The notes under the pieces: model-generated
What the model saw: the letters and a program-made list of their open reading frames with translations, nothing else
The model's database searches: none
Told to the model about the DNA's origin: nothing
NCBI RefSeq assembly: GCF_028736155.1
Contig: NZ_CP117879.1
Location: 248,001-312,000, forward strand
Direction: 5' to 3'
Source of the DNA: Flavobacterium sp. KACC 22763
GTDB lineage: Bacteria > Bacteroidota > Bacteroidia > Flavobacteriales > Flavobacteriaceae
Length of the DNA: 64,000 nucleotides
Shown: in pieces, positions 15,326-24,859 of the stretch
Layout of the letters: the number at the start of each line of letters is the position of its first letter
Numbering within the stretch: the stretch's first letter is position 1
Made by a program: the position numbers and the translations under genes

Positions 15326-16900
15326 TTATTGATTTACAATTGCAGTGCCGGGAAGCGTTTCTCCGCTTGGATTGGCATCTTTTTCGTAAACATCTTGAAA
15401 GAAACCAACTTCTCCTTTTTCATTTACCAATGAAGTAAAATATGTAATGAAAATGGGTACTTTTTTTGTCAGTTTAAAACTGTTCTCTACTTTACCGTCC
15501 ATAGCTTTATCGATTTTTGCCTGAGTCCATTCTGGATAATCTTTCAGCATGGCAACAGCAAGTTCTTTAGCCATTTTTACATTAATGCATCCGTGGCTGA
15601 AAGTTCTTCTTTCAAAATCGAACAAAGTTTTAGATGGCGTATCGTGCATATATATATCATCAGGATTTGGGAACATAAATTTTACCAATCCTAAAGAATT
15701 GTCTGGGCCTGGTTTTTGTCTTACTTGACCGTTAACCATTTCCATATTTTTCTCATCAAGGTAATTTGGATCTGCAGCCATTTTAGATCTTAATTCGTTT
15801 TGCACTATGCTTTGAGGAACTGTCCAATAGGGGCTAAAAACAATTCGGTCAATTTCTCCATTAAAAATAGTAGTTTTAGTCAAAGGTGCCCCGACAAATA
15901 CAGGTGAAGTCAAAACTACTTTTCCGTTTTTTACATAAATCAATTCATAAGAAGGAACGTTAACCAAAACATACTCATCGCTGGCAGCAATTTTGGCCGA
16001 AATCTCACGACATCTTTCCATGTTAAGTTTTAAAGTGGCAACCTTATCTTCAAGCGGAATATTCATTTCGTTAATGTGCTCTTCAGCTAGAATATAATTC
16101 GGTTTAAATCCGTTGCGGACTTTGTATTTCATTACAGCATCCATCAATTCACGATCATAAACATTGCTTTTAGAATCGGTTTTTAAATCTCCCAATAAAT
16201 ACAAACGAGTTCTAACTTGTGTAATAGTGCTCGAAACCGCATCTGGACGTAACTCTTTATATGGAGATTCTTCTGGAACGATAGGTTTGTATTTGCTTGA
16301 TTTTTCTAATCTTTTGTATTTTTTAAGTGCATCTTGCAGTTTGTAATATTGGTCAAATTCAACTTTTTCATTTGTTGCAATTGCTGTCGTTTCTTGCTCT
16401 TCCAGTGTGCTGTAGTTTAAGAAATCTTTTAGCATATCATTATAAGCCAATTTTTTCTTGTCGGCATTGCTTTTTTTAGTGTACACTATATATAATGAAC
16501 TCAAAAGCATATCTGCATCGGTTTGAGAAAGTGTGCTTTTATCTGATGAAGCACTAAACAATTGATCTATTTCTTTTTGATAAGGAATAATTAAATCGTT
16601 TGTTTTTTTTGCTTTTTCATACAAAACAGAACCAAACTCATTGATTTCATCTTCGTCAAACCAAATAGTTCCTAGTGTTCTGGTTTTGTACAACGACATG
16701 ATATCCGATTTATATTTTTTTAAATCAGAATACCTTTTAAAGAAGCCGTTCGAAATTTCGTTTACATCATTTTGACTGCGGTAAACGGTTGAATGATTTG
16801 AAGCTTTTTTATATTTAAAATTGTTGTTTTCAATTCTGTTAAAAGAAAATAGAAAAAAACTCAAACTTAAAATTACGGTGAATGAATATAATGTTTTCAT
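15326..16900 (-). CDS. L,D-transpeptidase with YkuD catalytic domain
   Basis: 524-residue envelope enzyme with an N-terminal signal/anchor (LYSFTVILSLSFFLFSF). A helical scaffold region fills about 40-215. A peptidoglycan-binding-like segment (RTRLYLLGDLK...AVMKYKVRNGFKPN) is at about 230-275, and the YkuD domain follows. The catalytic motif is FSHGCINV with Cys438, preceded by YWTVPQSIVQNELRSKM and MHDTPSKTLFDFERR. This is the layout of the YcbB/LdtD class, which makes 3-3 cross-links or attaches proteins to peptidoglycan. A 65-bp remnant of its 3' end sits at 12771-12835, showing that a second copy once existed. Confidence 0.9.
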   Translation of the reverse strand: MKTLYSFTVILSLSFFLFSFNRIENNNFKYKKASNHSTVYRSQNDVNEISNGFFKRYSDLKKYKSDIMSLYKTRTLGTIWFDEDEINEFGSVLYEKAKKTNDLIIPYQKEIDQLFSASSDKSTLSQTDADMLLSSLYIVYTKKSNADKKKLAYNDMLKDFLNYSTLEEQETTAIATNEKVEFDQYYKLQDALKKYKRLEKSSKYKPIVPEESPYKELRPDAVSSTITQVRTRLYLLGDLKTDSKSNVYDRELMDAVMKYKVRNGFKPNYILAEEHINEMNIPLEDKVATLKLNMERCREISAKIAASDEYVLVNVPSYELIYVKNGKVVLTSPVFVGAPLTKTTIFNGEIDRIVFSPYWTVPQSIVQNELRSKMAADPNYLDEKNMEMVNGQVRQKPGPDNSLGLVKFMFPNPDDIYMHDTPSKTLFDFERRTFSHGCINVKMAKELAVAMLKDYPEWTQAKIDKAMDGKVENSFKLTKKVPIFITYFTSLVNEKGEVGFFQDVYEKDANPSGETLPGTAIVNQ

Positions 16901-17195
16901 TTTTTTAATTTTTACGTTATTACTTTTCTGTGTAAGTTTTTAGGTAAAAATTTGGGGTTTTTCTACAATGCTAAATTACTACTGAAGAGCTCGAAACATG
17001 TTTTCTGATTTTATTTAAATGTTGCGAAATTGCCATGTCTTTAAGCTTTCTTTAACTTATATCAACATGAGTTAAGAATTGTTACCTTTATATTGAAGAA
17101 AAAATATTTTCTTATTTATTAACATAATGTTATTTGACTGATCAAATATTAAAATAATTTGTACATTGGTCGCTTAAAATTATCATATTCATAAA

Positions 17196-20100
17196 ATGGA
17201 ACAACAAATACCATATATTCCTAAAAATAAAGTAAGAATTGTTACTGCTGCTTCACTTTTTGACGGACATGACGCAGCCATAAATATTATGCGACGCATT
17301 ATTCAGTCTACAGGTGTTGAGGTAATTCACCTTGGACATGACCGAAGCGTAGAAGAAGTGGTAAATACCGCTATTCAAGAAGATGCCAATGCAATTGCGA
17401 TGACTTCTTATCAAGGCGGACACAACGAATACTTTAAATATATGTATGATTTGCTTCGCGAAAAAGGAGCAGGGCATATTAAGATTTTTGGCGGCGGAGG
17501 CGGAGTAATCCTTCCTAGTGAAATTTCAGAATTACATGAATATGGTATCACAAGAATTTATTCTCCAGACGATGGACGTTCTTTAGGACTTCAGGGAATG
17601 ATTAATGATTTGGTTCAACGAGCTGATTTTCCTATTGGAGATAAATTAAACGGAGAAGTAGATCATATCGAAAATAAAGTTCCAACGGCAATTGCGCGTT
17701 TGATTTCGGCAGCAGAAAACTTCCCAGAAATTGCAAAACCAGTTTTTGATAAAATTCACGAAAGCAATGCAAGTTCTAAAATTCCAGTTTTAGGAATCAC
17801 AGGAACGGGAGGAGCCGGAAAATCTTCTTTGGTTGACGAATTAGTTCGTCGTTTTTTAATTGATTTCCCAGAAAAAACAATCGGATTAATTTCTGTCGAT
17901 CCTTCTAAGAGAAAAACGGGAGGAGCGCTTTTAGGAGACAGAATCCGAATGAATGCTATTAATAATCCTCGTGTTTATATGCGTTCGCTGGCGACACGTC
18001 AGTCAAATTTGGCTTTGTCTAAATATGTAGCTGAAGCGATTCAGGTTCTAAAAGCGGCGAAATACGATTTGATTATTCTGGAAACTTCAGGAATTGGTCA
18101 GTCTGATACCGAGATTATGGATCATTCAGACGTTTCTTTATATGTAATGACACCAGAGTTTGGAGCAGCAACACAATTGGAGAAAATCGATATGCTTGAT
18201 TTTGCCGATTTAGTGGCTTTAAATAAATTTGATAAACGTGGTGCGCTTGACGCTTTGCGCGATGTAAAAAAACAATATCAAAGAAACCATAATCTTTGGG
18301 ACAAAAGCCCAGACGAAATGCCAGTTTTCGGAACGATCGCTTCTCAATTTAACGATCCTGGAATGAACACGCTTTACAAAGCGATTATGGATAAAGTGGT
18401 AGAAAAAACGGCTTCTGATTTGAAATCGACTTTTACCATCACAAAAGAAATGAGCGAAAAAATCTTCGTGATTCCGCCAGGAAGAACGCGTTATTTATCT
18501 GAAATTGCAGAGAATAACAGAAGTTATGATGAAACAGCCATTTCGCAGCAAAAAGTTGCTCAAAAATTATACGGAATTTTCAAAACTATAGAATCGGTTT
18601 CTGGAAAAGTTCCTCAGATTACAAAAGCAGGAATTGACGATTCGACTGTTTTACCAAGCGGAATTGCAGAACACGACGAAAACAGAATCTTTTTAAATCT
18701 TTTACTAAATCAGTTTGATAAAGTAAAAATGGACTTAGATCCGTACAATTGGGAAATTATTCTGAATTGGGATGAAAAAGTAGCGAAATACAAAAATCCG
18801 GTTTACTCGTTTAAAGTTCGTGATAAAGAAATCAAGATTGCAACGCATTCTGAAAGTTTATCGCATTTACAGATTCCGAAAATTGCTTTACCTAAATATG
18901 AAGGTTGGGGCGATATTTTGCGTTGGAATTTACAAGAAAATGTTCCGGGAGAATTTCCTTTTGCTTCGGGATTATATCCGTTTAAGCGTGAGGGCGAAGA
19001 TCCGTCAAGAATGTTTGCGGGCGAGGGCGGACCAGAAAGAACTAACAAACGTTTTCATTATGTAAGTGCGGGAATGCCTGCAAAACGTCTTTCGACAGCT
19101 TTTGACAGTGTAACTTTATACGGAAATGATCCAGATTTGCGTCCGGATATTTACGGGAAAATTGGAAATGCAGGAGTTTCAATCTGCTGTTTAGACGATG
19201 CTAAAAAACTATATTCTGGTTTCGATTTGGTTCATGCTTTGACTTCGGTAAGTATGACCATTAACGGGCCTGCGCCAATGCTGTTAGGTTTCTTTATGAA
19301 TGCCGCAATCGATCAGCAATGTGAGATTTACATTAAAGCAAATGATTTAGAAAAAGAAGTTGAGGCAAAAATCAACAAATTATATAAAGACAAAGGAATC
19401 GAAAGACCGAAATACCAAGGCGAACTTCCTGCCGGAAACAACGGTTTGGGATTAATGCTTTTGGGTGTTACGGGAGATCAGGTTTTACCTTTGGAAATTT
19501 ATAACGAAATAAAAGTAAAAACGTTAGCTCAAGTTCGCGGAACGGTTCAGGCCGATATTTTAAAAGAAGATCAGGCGCAGAATACTTGTATTTTCTCAAC
19601 CGAATTTGCACTGCGCTTAATGGGCGACGTTCAGGAATATTTTATCACTAAAAACGTTCGTAATTTCTATTCGGTTTCGATTTCTGGATATCATATTGCC
19701 GAGGCGGGAGCGAACCCAATTACGCAATTGGCCTTTACGCTTTCAAATGGTTTCACTTACGTGGAATATTATTTGAGCCGCGGCATGAACATCAACGATT
19801 TTGGACCAAATTTATCGTTCTTCTTCTCTAACGGAGTAGATCCAGAATATTCAGTAATTGGACGTGTGGCGCGTAAAATTTGGGCAAAAGCCATGAAAAA
19901 CAAATACGGAGCCAACGAAAGAGCACAAATGCTGAAATATCATATTCAGACTTCTGGGCGTTCGTTACACGCGCAGGAAATTGATTTCAACGATATTAGA
20001 ACGACTTTACAAGCTTTATATGCGATTTATGATAACTGTAATTCGCTTCACACAAATGCTTACGATGAAGCGATTACAACACCAACAGAAGAATCTGTAC

Positions 20101-20636
20101 GTCGTGCCATGGCGATTCAGCTGATTATTAATAAAGAATTAGGTTTAGCGAAGAACGAGAACCCAATTCAAGGTTCGTTCATCATCGAAGAATTAACCGA
20201 TTTAGTTGAAGCTGCAGTTCTTCAGGAATTCGACAGAATTACTGAAAGAGGCGGAGTTCTAGGCGCAATGGAAACGATGTACCAAAGATCTAAAATTCAA
20301 GAAGAAAGTTTGTATTACGAAACCTTGAAACACAACGGAGATTTCCCAATTGTGGGTGTAAACACGTTCTTGAGTTCAAAAGGTTCGCCAACGGTAATTC
20401 CGGCAGAAGTTATTCGTGCAACCGAAGAAGAAAAACAATATCAAATTACGATGTTGGATAATTTGCATAATTTCCACGAAGCAAAAGTAAACGAACATTT
20501 AAATACTTTACAACAAGCGGCTATTAAAAATGAAAACTTATTCGACCATTTAATGGAAGCGACAAAGGTTTGTTCTTTAGGTCAGATTACTTCGGCGTTG
20601 TTTGAGGTTGGTGGGCAGTATAGAAGGAATATGTAA
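17196..20636 (+). CDS. icmF: Fused adenosylcobalamin mutase, IcmF-type (isobutyryl-CoA mutase)
   Basis: 1146 residues in IcmF order. The B12-binding domain (about 10-145) has the base-off motif region [13 protein letters not shown] and a GGGGGVI loop. A MeaB-like GTPase chaperone with P-loop [12 protein letters not shown] lies near 200, and the TIM-barrel mutase domain starts near 560. At the substrate site the residues read YPFKR (Phe596) and AQNTC (Gln795), where methylmalonyl-CoA mutases have Tyr and Arg. By family knowledge this Phe/Gln pair marks isobutyryl-CoA/butyryl-CoA specificity. About 55 extra residues (near 735-790) lie between them compared with shorter IcmFs. It is monocistronic and is usually labelled methylmalonyl-CoA mutase in this group. 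Confidence 0.88.
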   Translation: MEQQIPYIPKNKVRIVTAASLFDGHDAAINIMRRIIQSTGVEVIHLGHDRSVEEVVNTAIQEDANAIAMTSYQGGHNEYFKYMYDLLREKGAGHIKIFGGGGGVILPSEISELHEYGITRIYSPDDGRSLGLQGMINDLVQRADFPIGDKLNGEVDHIENKVPTAIARLISAAENFPEIAKPVFDKIHESNASSKIPVLGITGTGGAGKSSLVDELVRRFLIDFPEKTIGLISVDPSKRKTGGALLGDRIRMNAINNPRVYMRSLATRQSNLALSKYVAEAIQVLKAAKYDLIILETSGIGQSDTEIMDHSDVSLYVMTPEFGAATQLEKIDMLDFADLVALNKFDKRGALDALRDVKKQYQRNHNLWDKSPDEMPVFGTIASQFNDPGMNTLYKAIMDKVVEKTASDLKSTFTITKEMSEKIFVIPPGRTRYLSEIAENNRSYDETAISQQKVAQKLYGIFKTIESVSGKVPQITKAGIDDSTVLPSGIAEHDENRIFLNLLLNQFDKVKMDLDPYNWEIILNWDEKVAKYKNPVYSFKVRDKEIKIATHSESLSHLQIPKIALPKYEGWGDILRWNLQENVPGEFPFASGLYPFKREGEDPSRMFAGEGGPERTNKRFHYVSAGMPAKRLSTAFDSVTLYGNDPDLRPDIYGKIGNAGVSICCLDDAKKLYSGFDLVHALTSVSMTINGPAPMLLGFFMNAAIDQQCEIYIKANDLEKEVEAKINKLYKDKGIERPKYQGELPAGNNGLGLMLLGVTGDQVLPLEIYNEIKVKTLAQVRGTVQADILKEDQAQNTCIFSTEFALRLMGDVQEYFITKNVRNFYSVSISGYHIAEAGANPITQLAFTLSNGFTYVEYYLSRGMNINDFGPNLSFFFSNGVDPEYSVIGRVARKIWAKAMKNKYGANERAQMLKYHIQTSGRSLHAQEIDFNDIRTTLQALYAIYDNCNSLHTNAYDEAITTPTEESVRRAMAIQLIINKELGLAKNENPIQGSFIIEELTDLVEAAVLQEFDRITERGGVLGAMETMYQRSKIQEESLYYETLKHNGDFPIVGVNTFLSSKGSPTVIPAEVIRATEEEKQYQITMLDNLHNFHEAKVNEHLNTLQQAAIKNENLFDHLMEATKVCSLGQITSALFEVGGQYRRNM

Positions 20637-20731
20637 GGATAGCTAATTAACCTAAATTTTGGTAAAACTTAATTTTTCTTATGCTTTTTAGTATTCTAGT
20701 AGTGGCTTAGAATACATAAGAGTTATTGAAG

Positions 20732-20768
20732 TACACTTTTGGTTAACTAATTGTTGACTAAAAGTGTA
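20732..20768 (+). terminator. Terminator after icmF
   Basis: TACACTTTT (20732-20740) pairs with AAAAGTGTA (20760-20768), followed by TTTTTATTT. The rest of the 434-bp gap 20637-21070 holds AT-rich DNA with no gene or repeat recognised. A promoter for the next pair of genes should lie there, but no clear TAnnTTTG is seen. Confidence 0.7.
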
Positions 20769-21070
20769 TTTTTATTTAATATCATCTAAGTAATGAATTG
20801 ATTTGTAAGGTTAATATTTTGTAGGTCAGGTAATTAATGATAGTGATAAAATTTAGAGATGAATTAGAGATGAGTTTGCTATTTCAATGTGTAAGTATCC
20901 AAAAAAGTAAGATTGGTAGTGCTCATTTTTCATACTTTTAAAAATGAATAAGTAAACAAAAACTTTATCTGAAAAATAGTATATATTAGCCTATGGATAG
21001 AACCTATATTTTGAAAAGAGAGTCTTATGATTTCAGAATGTAAAAGTTAGAATTAATATAGAAATATTTT

Positions 21071-22126
21071 ATGGAAAGTGATAATAAGAAAAGTTTTTTG
21101 TACAGATTTTTTAAAACTAGTAAGATATCTAGGGTTTCGACTTTTTTATTGTTAATTAGTTATTTATTAGCGATAATTATTTTTGCAGATGTTTTTGATT
21201 TTAAAGAGCTTACACTTACTGCTGATCTTTTAATAAAAATTATAGCTGGTTTATCTTTCATAGTGGCTATTGCTGTTTTTACTTTTTCTTATTTGGAAGG
21301 GAATAATAAAAAAAATGAAATTAATGATAATATTCAAGTGCATAATGAGCATGGATATAATGAAAGCGATTTATCTAGGATAATTGAACAATTTAATGTG
21401 GTGCTCAAATCGGAAAGACGTGAGCAAAGAGAAAATTTTGAGACACTTCTTAATAGAATTAATGAAAAGCCTACAATAGAGTTCGATTTAGAAGATAGAG
21501 ATGAGATTTTTAAAGAATTAAAAGAATCTATAAGCAAAAACATCAATAAAGATTTTTATGATGAATTAAACTTAAATATAAGCAAAGAAGTATCATTCGA
21601 AAAAAAAGCTCAATTTAAAGATATAATTTATTCTACTCGTTCTATAAAAGATAGATTGATACGTGAGATTGAAAAACTTGACAGAAAATCAAATATAAAT
21701 TTAATTGTTGGCTCAGGTATGACTATTGTTGCTTTATTTTGTTTAGGTTTTATAGTTTTCGAAAAACACGATAATATTAAGACTACTGAGGAAATTTTAT
21801 TGCATTATATTCCACGAATTTCATTTATAATTTTTATTGAAGTTTTTGCTTTTTTCTTCTTAAGATTGTATAAGCTAAATCTTAATGATATAAAGTATTA
21901 TCAAAATGAGTTAACAAACATCGATTTAAAAAGTACGAGTTTGATTTCGTCCATTAATTTTGGGGTAAAAGAAGATGTAACTTCAGTTATAGCAGAATTT
22001 TCAAAAACAGAACGAAACTTTGTAATTGAAAAAGGACAATCTACTATCGAACTAGAAAAATTCAAGTTTGAGCAAAATTCAATTGAAAAAGCTTCTAAAA
22101 TCATTAAAAATATTATTCGTAAATAA
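21071..22126 (+). CDS. Four-helix coiled-coil membrane protein, partner of the AbiJ-like gene
   Basis: 351 residues. Two transmembrane helices lie at about 23-42 and 53-75. A charged cytosolic coiled-coil region follows (about 80-205, with SDLSRIIEQFNVVLKSERR and DRDEIFKELKESISKN), then helices at about 209-231 and 248-269. The C-terminal part is another coiled-coil of charged helices. No enzymatic motif is seen and the family is not recognised. It ends 7 bp before the AbiJ-like gene, so they form a two-gene transcript. Low G+C and isolation from conserved neighbours suggest acquisition. A membrane sensor or effector tied to the HEPN protein is an inference. Confidence 0.7.
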   Translation: MESDNKKSFLYRFFKTSKISRVSTFLLLISYLLAIIIFADVFDFKELTLTADLLIKIIAGLSFIVAIAVFTFSYLEGNNKKNEINDNIQVHNEHGYNESDLSRIIEQFNVVLKSERREQRENFETLLNRINEKPTIEFDLEDRDEIFKELKESISKNINKDFYDELNLNISKEVSFEKKAQFKDIIYSTRSIKDRLIREIEKLDRKSNINLIVGSGMTIVALFCLGFIVFEKHDNIKTTEEILLHYIPRISFIIFIEVFAFFFLRLYKLNLNDIKYYQNELTNIDLKSTSLISSINFGVKEDVTSVIAEFSKTERNFVIEKGQSTIELEKFKFEQNSIEKASKIIKNIIRK

Positions 22127-22133
22127 AAATATT

Positions 22134-22997
22134 ATGTCATTCTCACAAAGAATAGGAAAGAAACCATTAATAAAAAATTTGCAGTTAGAAAGTATTGACA
22201 CTGAATTAAGAAATGGACTTTGGAATATTTTAAAGTTATTCATCTTAGATAAGATGGAAAAAAGAGTAAGCGGAGGTCATACACAATTTCATGAGTTTGG
22301 AGAAGTAATGTGGCTAAGCTATTTTAAACTTCCAGTGGATAATTTATCTACTAACAATTATGATACTGAACAAAAAATTAGAGATTATTTTTTTAGAGCG
22401 GAATGGTATGAAGTATATGACTTTCTTGAGTTTGTAGCTCAATTAAATTTTTTTATCTACAATAACTACACTGAAGTATTTGTTGAAAATATAAATCATA
22501 TTCTTGAAACTGAATTTTCGGCATATCGTTTTATAGATAAAATGATATGCCCAATATCTAATAGTATAGAGATAGATGAAATTGAAGAAGCGCTTGTTCA
22601 AAATAATTCATTTACCTCGCTAAATGGCGTAAATATTCATTTGGAGAATGCTCTTGATAAATTGTCAGACAGAGCTAATCCTGATTACCGAAATTCAATA
22701 AAAGAATCTATTTCCGCTCTAGAAACGGCTCTTAGAATTATAACAAACGAAAGTACGCTTGGAAAAGCATTAAATACATTAGGTTCAAAAGGAATTAAAA
22801 TTGATGAACAACTAAAAATAGGTTATGAAAAAATTTATGCATTTACCAATAATAAGCAAAGTGGCATCCGTCATGCAATTGTTGATGAACATAATAAACC
22901 TGATTTTGAAGATGCTAAATTTATATTGCTATTGTCGAGTTCAATGATAAATTACTTAGTAGGAAAATGTAAAAATGAAAATATAAATATTAAATAG
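22134..22997 (+). CDS. AbiJ-like (NTD4) protein with HEPN-type Rx6H motif
   Basis: 287 residues. The N-terminal SFSQRIGKKPLIKNLQLESI and DTELRNGLWNILKLF closely follow the AbiJ N-terminal domain 4 pattern of abortive-infection proteins, with EFGEVMWLSYFK and AEWYEVYDFLEFV continuing it. The C-terminal helical part contains IRHAIVDEH (Arg246 and His253), the Rx4-6H spacing of HEPN ribonuclease active sites, within a four-helix pattern ending MINYLVGK. The start at 22134 is chosen because the family begins at MSFSQRIG. An upstream in-frame ATG at 22068 lies inside the previous gene. Predicted role is phage defence through RNA cleavage when triggered. It forms a pair with the upstream membrane protein. 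Confidence 0.75.
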   Translation: MSFSQRIGKKPLIKNLQLESIDTELRNGLWNILKLFILDKMEKRVSGGHTQFHEFGEVMWLSYFKLPVDNLSTNNYDTEQKIRDYFFRAEWYEVYDFLEFVAQLNFFIYNNYTEVFVENINHILETEFSAYRFIDKMICPISNSIEIDEIEEALVQNNSFTSLNGVNIHLENALDKLSDRANPDYRNSIKESISALETALRIITNESTLGKALNTLGSKGIKIDEQLKIGYEKIYAFTNNKQSGIRHAIVDEHNKPDFEDAKFILLLSSSMINYLVGKCKNENINIK

Positions 22998-23007
22998 CCC
23001 CCTGCTA

Positions 23008-23061
23008 GCGCGAGCGTCCCGCTCGTGAACACAAAATAAAGCACGAGCGAGACGCTCGCGC
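23008..23061. repeat. G+C-rich inverted repeat (GCGAGCG family)
   Basis: GCGCGAGCGTCCCGCTCGTG (23008-23027) pairs with 23042-23061 with a single mismatch in 20. Its base composition is strikingly higher in G+C than anything nearby. It sits immediately after the AbiJ-like stop. Confidence 0.8.
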
Positions 23062-23072
23062 CAGCGAATGTA

Positions 23073-23132
23073 AATCTTCGCAAGAAACTCTATAAAGATT
23101 GGATTCTCGTTGCAGAGTTACTTGCGAAGATT
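23073..23132. repeat. AATCTTCGCAAG inverted repeat
   Basis: The 12-bp arms AATCTTCGCAAG (23073-23084) and CTTGCGAAGATT (23121-23132) are perfect, and the sequence continues into a CGTCGAAATGACAAG word of the GTCATTTCGA family. Confidence 0.7.
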
Positions 23133-23183
23133 TCTCCTTACGTCGAAATGACAAGATTGTGTGCTAATTGGGTTGAAATATAA

Positions 23184-23498
23184 CTATTCAACAACCTCCC
23201 CAACAAACCCCAAAAACTCCATTTCATCCATAGGAAACAAATGCAGAATCGTTTCCAAAATCAGACTCACATTAATAGCAGAACTATTATCTTTTTTAGA
23301 AAAATTATGCATGTCATTGTCTAGTGCCAGAATGCATAATTTAAGCAAATCGGTAATGAGGCAGCCGAGTTCTAAATAATTGACCACTTTAAATTGTGCG
23401 GTAAAAGAATTGGCTTCATCGGCTGGTTTTAGCGTTGTAAAATACTGAGCGGTTAATTTTTGAAGTTTTTGTAACTTTTCTGTTTCGTTTGTTTCCAT
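23184..23498 (-). CDS. Hypothetical acidic protein
   Basis: 104 residues, helical, starting METNETEKLQKLQKLTAQYF. The middle has a cysteine-rich hydrophobic helix (YLELGCLITDLLKLCILALDND) and the end is acidic and hydrophobic. No signal peptide and no domain is recognised. It lies between a cluster of palindromic repeats and the divergent XRE gene, with 192 bp between the two starts. A similar small protein is common near XRE regulators in Flavobacteria, so joint control is plausible but unproven. Confidence 0.55.
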   Translation of the reverse strand: METNETEKLQKLQKLTAQYFTTLKPADEANSFTAQFKVVNYLELGCLITDLLKLCILALDNDMHNFSKKDNSSAINVSLILETILHLFPMDEMEFLGFVGEVVE

Positions 23499-23690
23499 AA
23501 GGCGTATATTTTTAAATGATTTACAATTTGACTTTTATAAAATTATTATAAGAAAAATTGTACTTTTGTTTGATTCGGCGAAGGAAGAAATAGATTTTTA
23601 TGTGTCCTATCAATTTTTTGTGTTTGGTACACGATTAAATATGTTTTTTACATCTCGCAGATTCTTACACTAAATTATTATCTTTGAATT

Positions 23691-24110
23691 ATGAGCACAC
23701 TAACAAAACCAAATCATATAGGGCGAAAAATAAGCCGTATTCGTGAACTTCGTGATATGAAGCAGGAAGCTTTGGCGCAGGCTTTAGGAACAAATCAGCA
23801 AGCGATTTCTATTTTAGAAAATAGTGAGACGATTGATGAAGATAAACTTATCGCAATTGCAAAAGCATTGGGTGTAACAGCAGAAGCAATTAAAAACTTT
23901 TCAGAAGAAGGTGTGATTAATTATTTCAATACTTTTAATGAATCAGTATCAGATAGTAGTTTTGGAAGTATTCATAATAATAAATGCACTTTCAATCCAT
24001 TAGATAAATTAATGGAAACGGTAGAAGAAAATAAAAAGCTTTACGAGCGTTTGCTTCAGGCAGAAAAAGATAAAATTGAGTATTTAGAAAAATTGCTAAA
24101 TCAGAAATAG
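23691..24110 (+). CDS. XRE-family helix-turn-helix regulator
   Basis: 139 residues. The N-terminal domain (about 9-64) is a classical Cro/CI helix-turn-helix: IGRKISRIRELRDMKQEALAQALGTNQQAISILENS with an acidic continuation and DEDKLIAIAKALGVTAEAI. The rest is a linker and a C-terminal coiled-coil (LDKLMETVEENKKLYERLLQAEKDKIEYLEKLL) suited to dimerisation. A TATCTTTG box at 23679-23686 fits the -7 consensus only 4 bp before the ATG, so the message may be leaderless or start from elsewhere. A terminator follows. Target genes are unknown. Confidence 0.88.
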   Translation: MSTLTKPNHIGRKISRIRELRDMKQEALAQALGTNQQAISILENSETIDEDKLIAIAKALGVTAEAIKNFSEEGVINYFNTFNESVSDSSFGSIHNNKCTFNPLDKLMETVEENKKLYERLLQAEKDKIEYLEKLLNQK

Positions 24111-24127
24111 TAAATTTTATATAAAAG

Positions 24128-24154
24128 AAAACCTCTCAGAAATGGGAGGTTTTT
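24128..24154 (+). terminator. Terminator after XRE gene
   Basis: AAAACCTC pairs with GAGGTTTT around CTCAGAAATGG-type loop sequence, followed by TTTATTTT. Confidence 0.75.
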
Positions 24155-24310
24155 TATTTTGCAAAAAAACATCGTTTTACGGCTTTCCTCAATTTAGAAG
24201 AAATTTGTTTGTATATATTAGCAATCAGAAAAATAGAGATGAAAAGATCTCGGAAAGGCAAATCGATTATAAAAAAACAAAAACTATATAACCTCAAAAA
24301 TTAATTTTAA

Positions 24311-24754
24311 ATGAAAAAAAGCATTTTTATTTTAGGATTGCTATTTATTACAAGCTTGAGTTTTTGCCAGACCAAGGTTAAGCAAGACATAAAAGCAACT
24401 AATAAAACAGAAAACAAAACATACGACTCAAAACTTTTTGGTTGCTGGAGAGGATCTGAAACAGGACAGCAGCAAGATGGAGTAAGTAAATATTGGGTTT
24501 CATGCCGTTTTGAAAATGGAACAAGTACTTTATTGTTTGTTATAATTTATCCAAGCGGTAAAGTTGATCAAACAACTGAAAATGGCAAATGGTGGGTTGA
24601 AAACGGAAAGTATTATGAATTACATAACTACGATGGCGTAATTGATGTTTACGATTATCAGGTTACAGAAGAAGGAGTTAATTTTCAATCTGTTGAATTA
24701 ATGGGAAAAAAGGACAATACTTATAAGTTTACCGATTATAAAATTGCTGATTAA
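24311..24754 (+). CDS. Hypothetical secreted protein
   Basis: 147 residues with an N-terminal signal peptide (MKKSIFILGLLFITSLSFCQ). The mature part begins with a lysine-rich linker, then FGCWRGSETGQQQDGVSKYW, a GKWWVENGKYYELHNYDG segment and a VYDYQVTEEGVNFQSVEL strand. Repeating tryptophan/aromatic strands resemble lipocalin-like or DUF4488-type small beta-barrel secreted proteins. No family is assigned. It is monocistronic with its own terminator. The long leader (about 150 bp) after the XRE terminator has no recognised signal. Confidence 0.6.
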   Translation: MKKSIFILGLLFITSLSFCQTKVKQDIKATNKTENKTYDSKLFGCWRGSETGQQQDGVSKYWVSCRFENGTSTLLFVIIYPSGKVDQTTENGKWWVENGKYYELHNYDGVIDVYDYQVTEEGVNFQSVELMGKKDNTYKFTDYKIAD

Positions 24755-24772
24755 GTGAAATTGGAATAAGTA

Positions 24773-24800
24773 AAAAACCTCTCATTTCTGAGAGGTTTTT
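24773..24800 (+). terminator. Terminator after secreted protein gene
   Basis: AAAAACCTCTCA pairs perfectly with TGAGAGGTTTTT around TTTC, followed by ATTTTAC. Confidence 0.8.
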
Positions 24801-24859
24801 ATTTTACAGACCTATTTAAAAAGTAATATATTTGAACGAATTTATTTATATAAAAAAAG

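Noticed and set aside
17196..20636. Plain methylmalonyl-CoA mutase
   Set aside because: The fused chaperone domain and the Phe/Gln pair fit IcmF better; methylmalonyl-CoA mutase subunits lack the built-in GTPase domain.
21071..23135. Prophage or insertion element carrying the AbiJ-like pair
   Set aside because: No integrase, transposase, attachment repeats or tRNA gene was found at either edge; the flanking palindromes are dispersed spacer repeats.
23161..23379. Plus-strand 72-residue frame opposite the 104-residue gene
   Set aside because: It is the shadow of the gene on the minus strand, which has a better start and composition.
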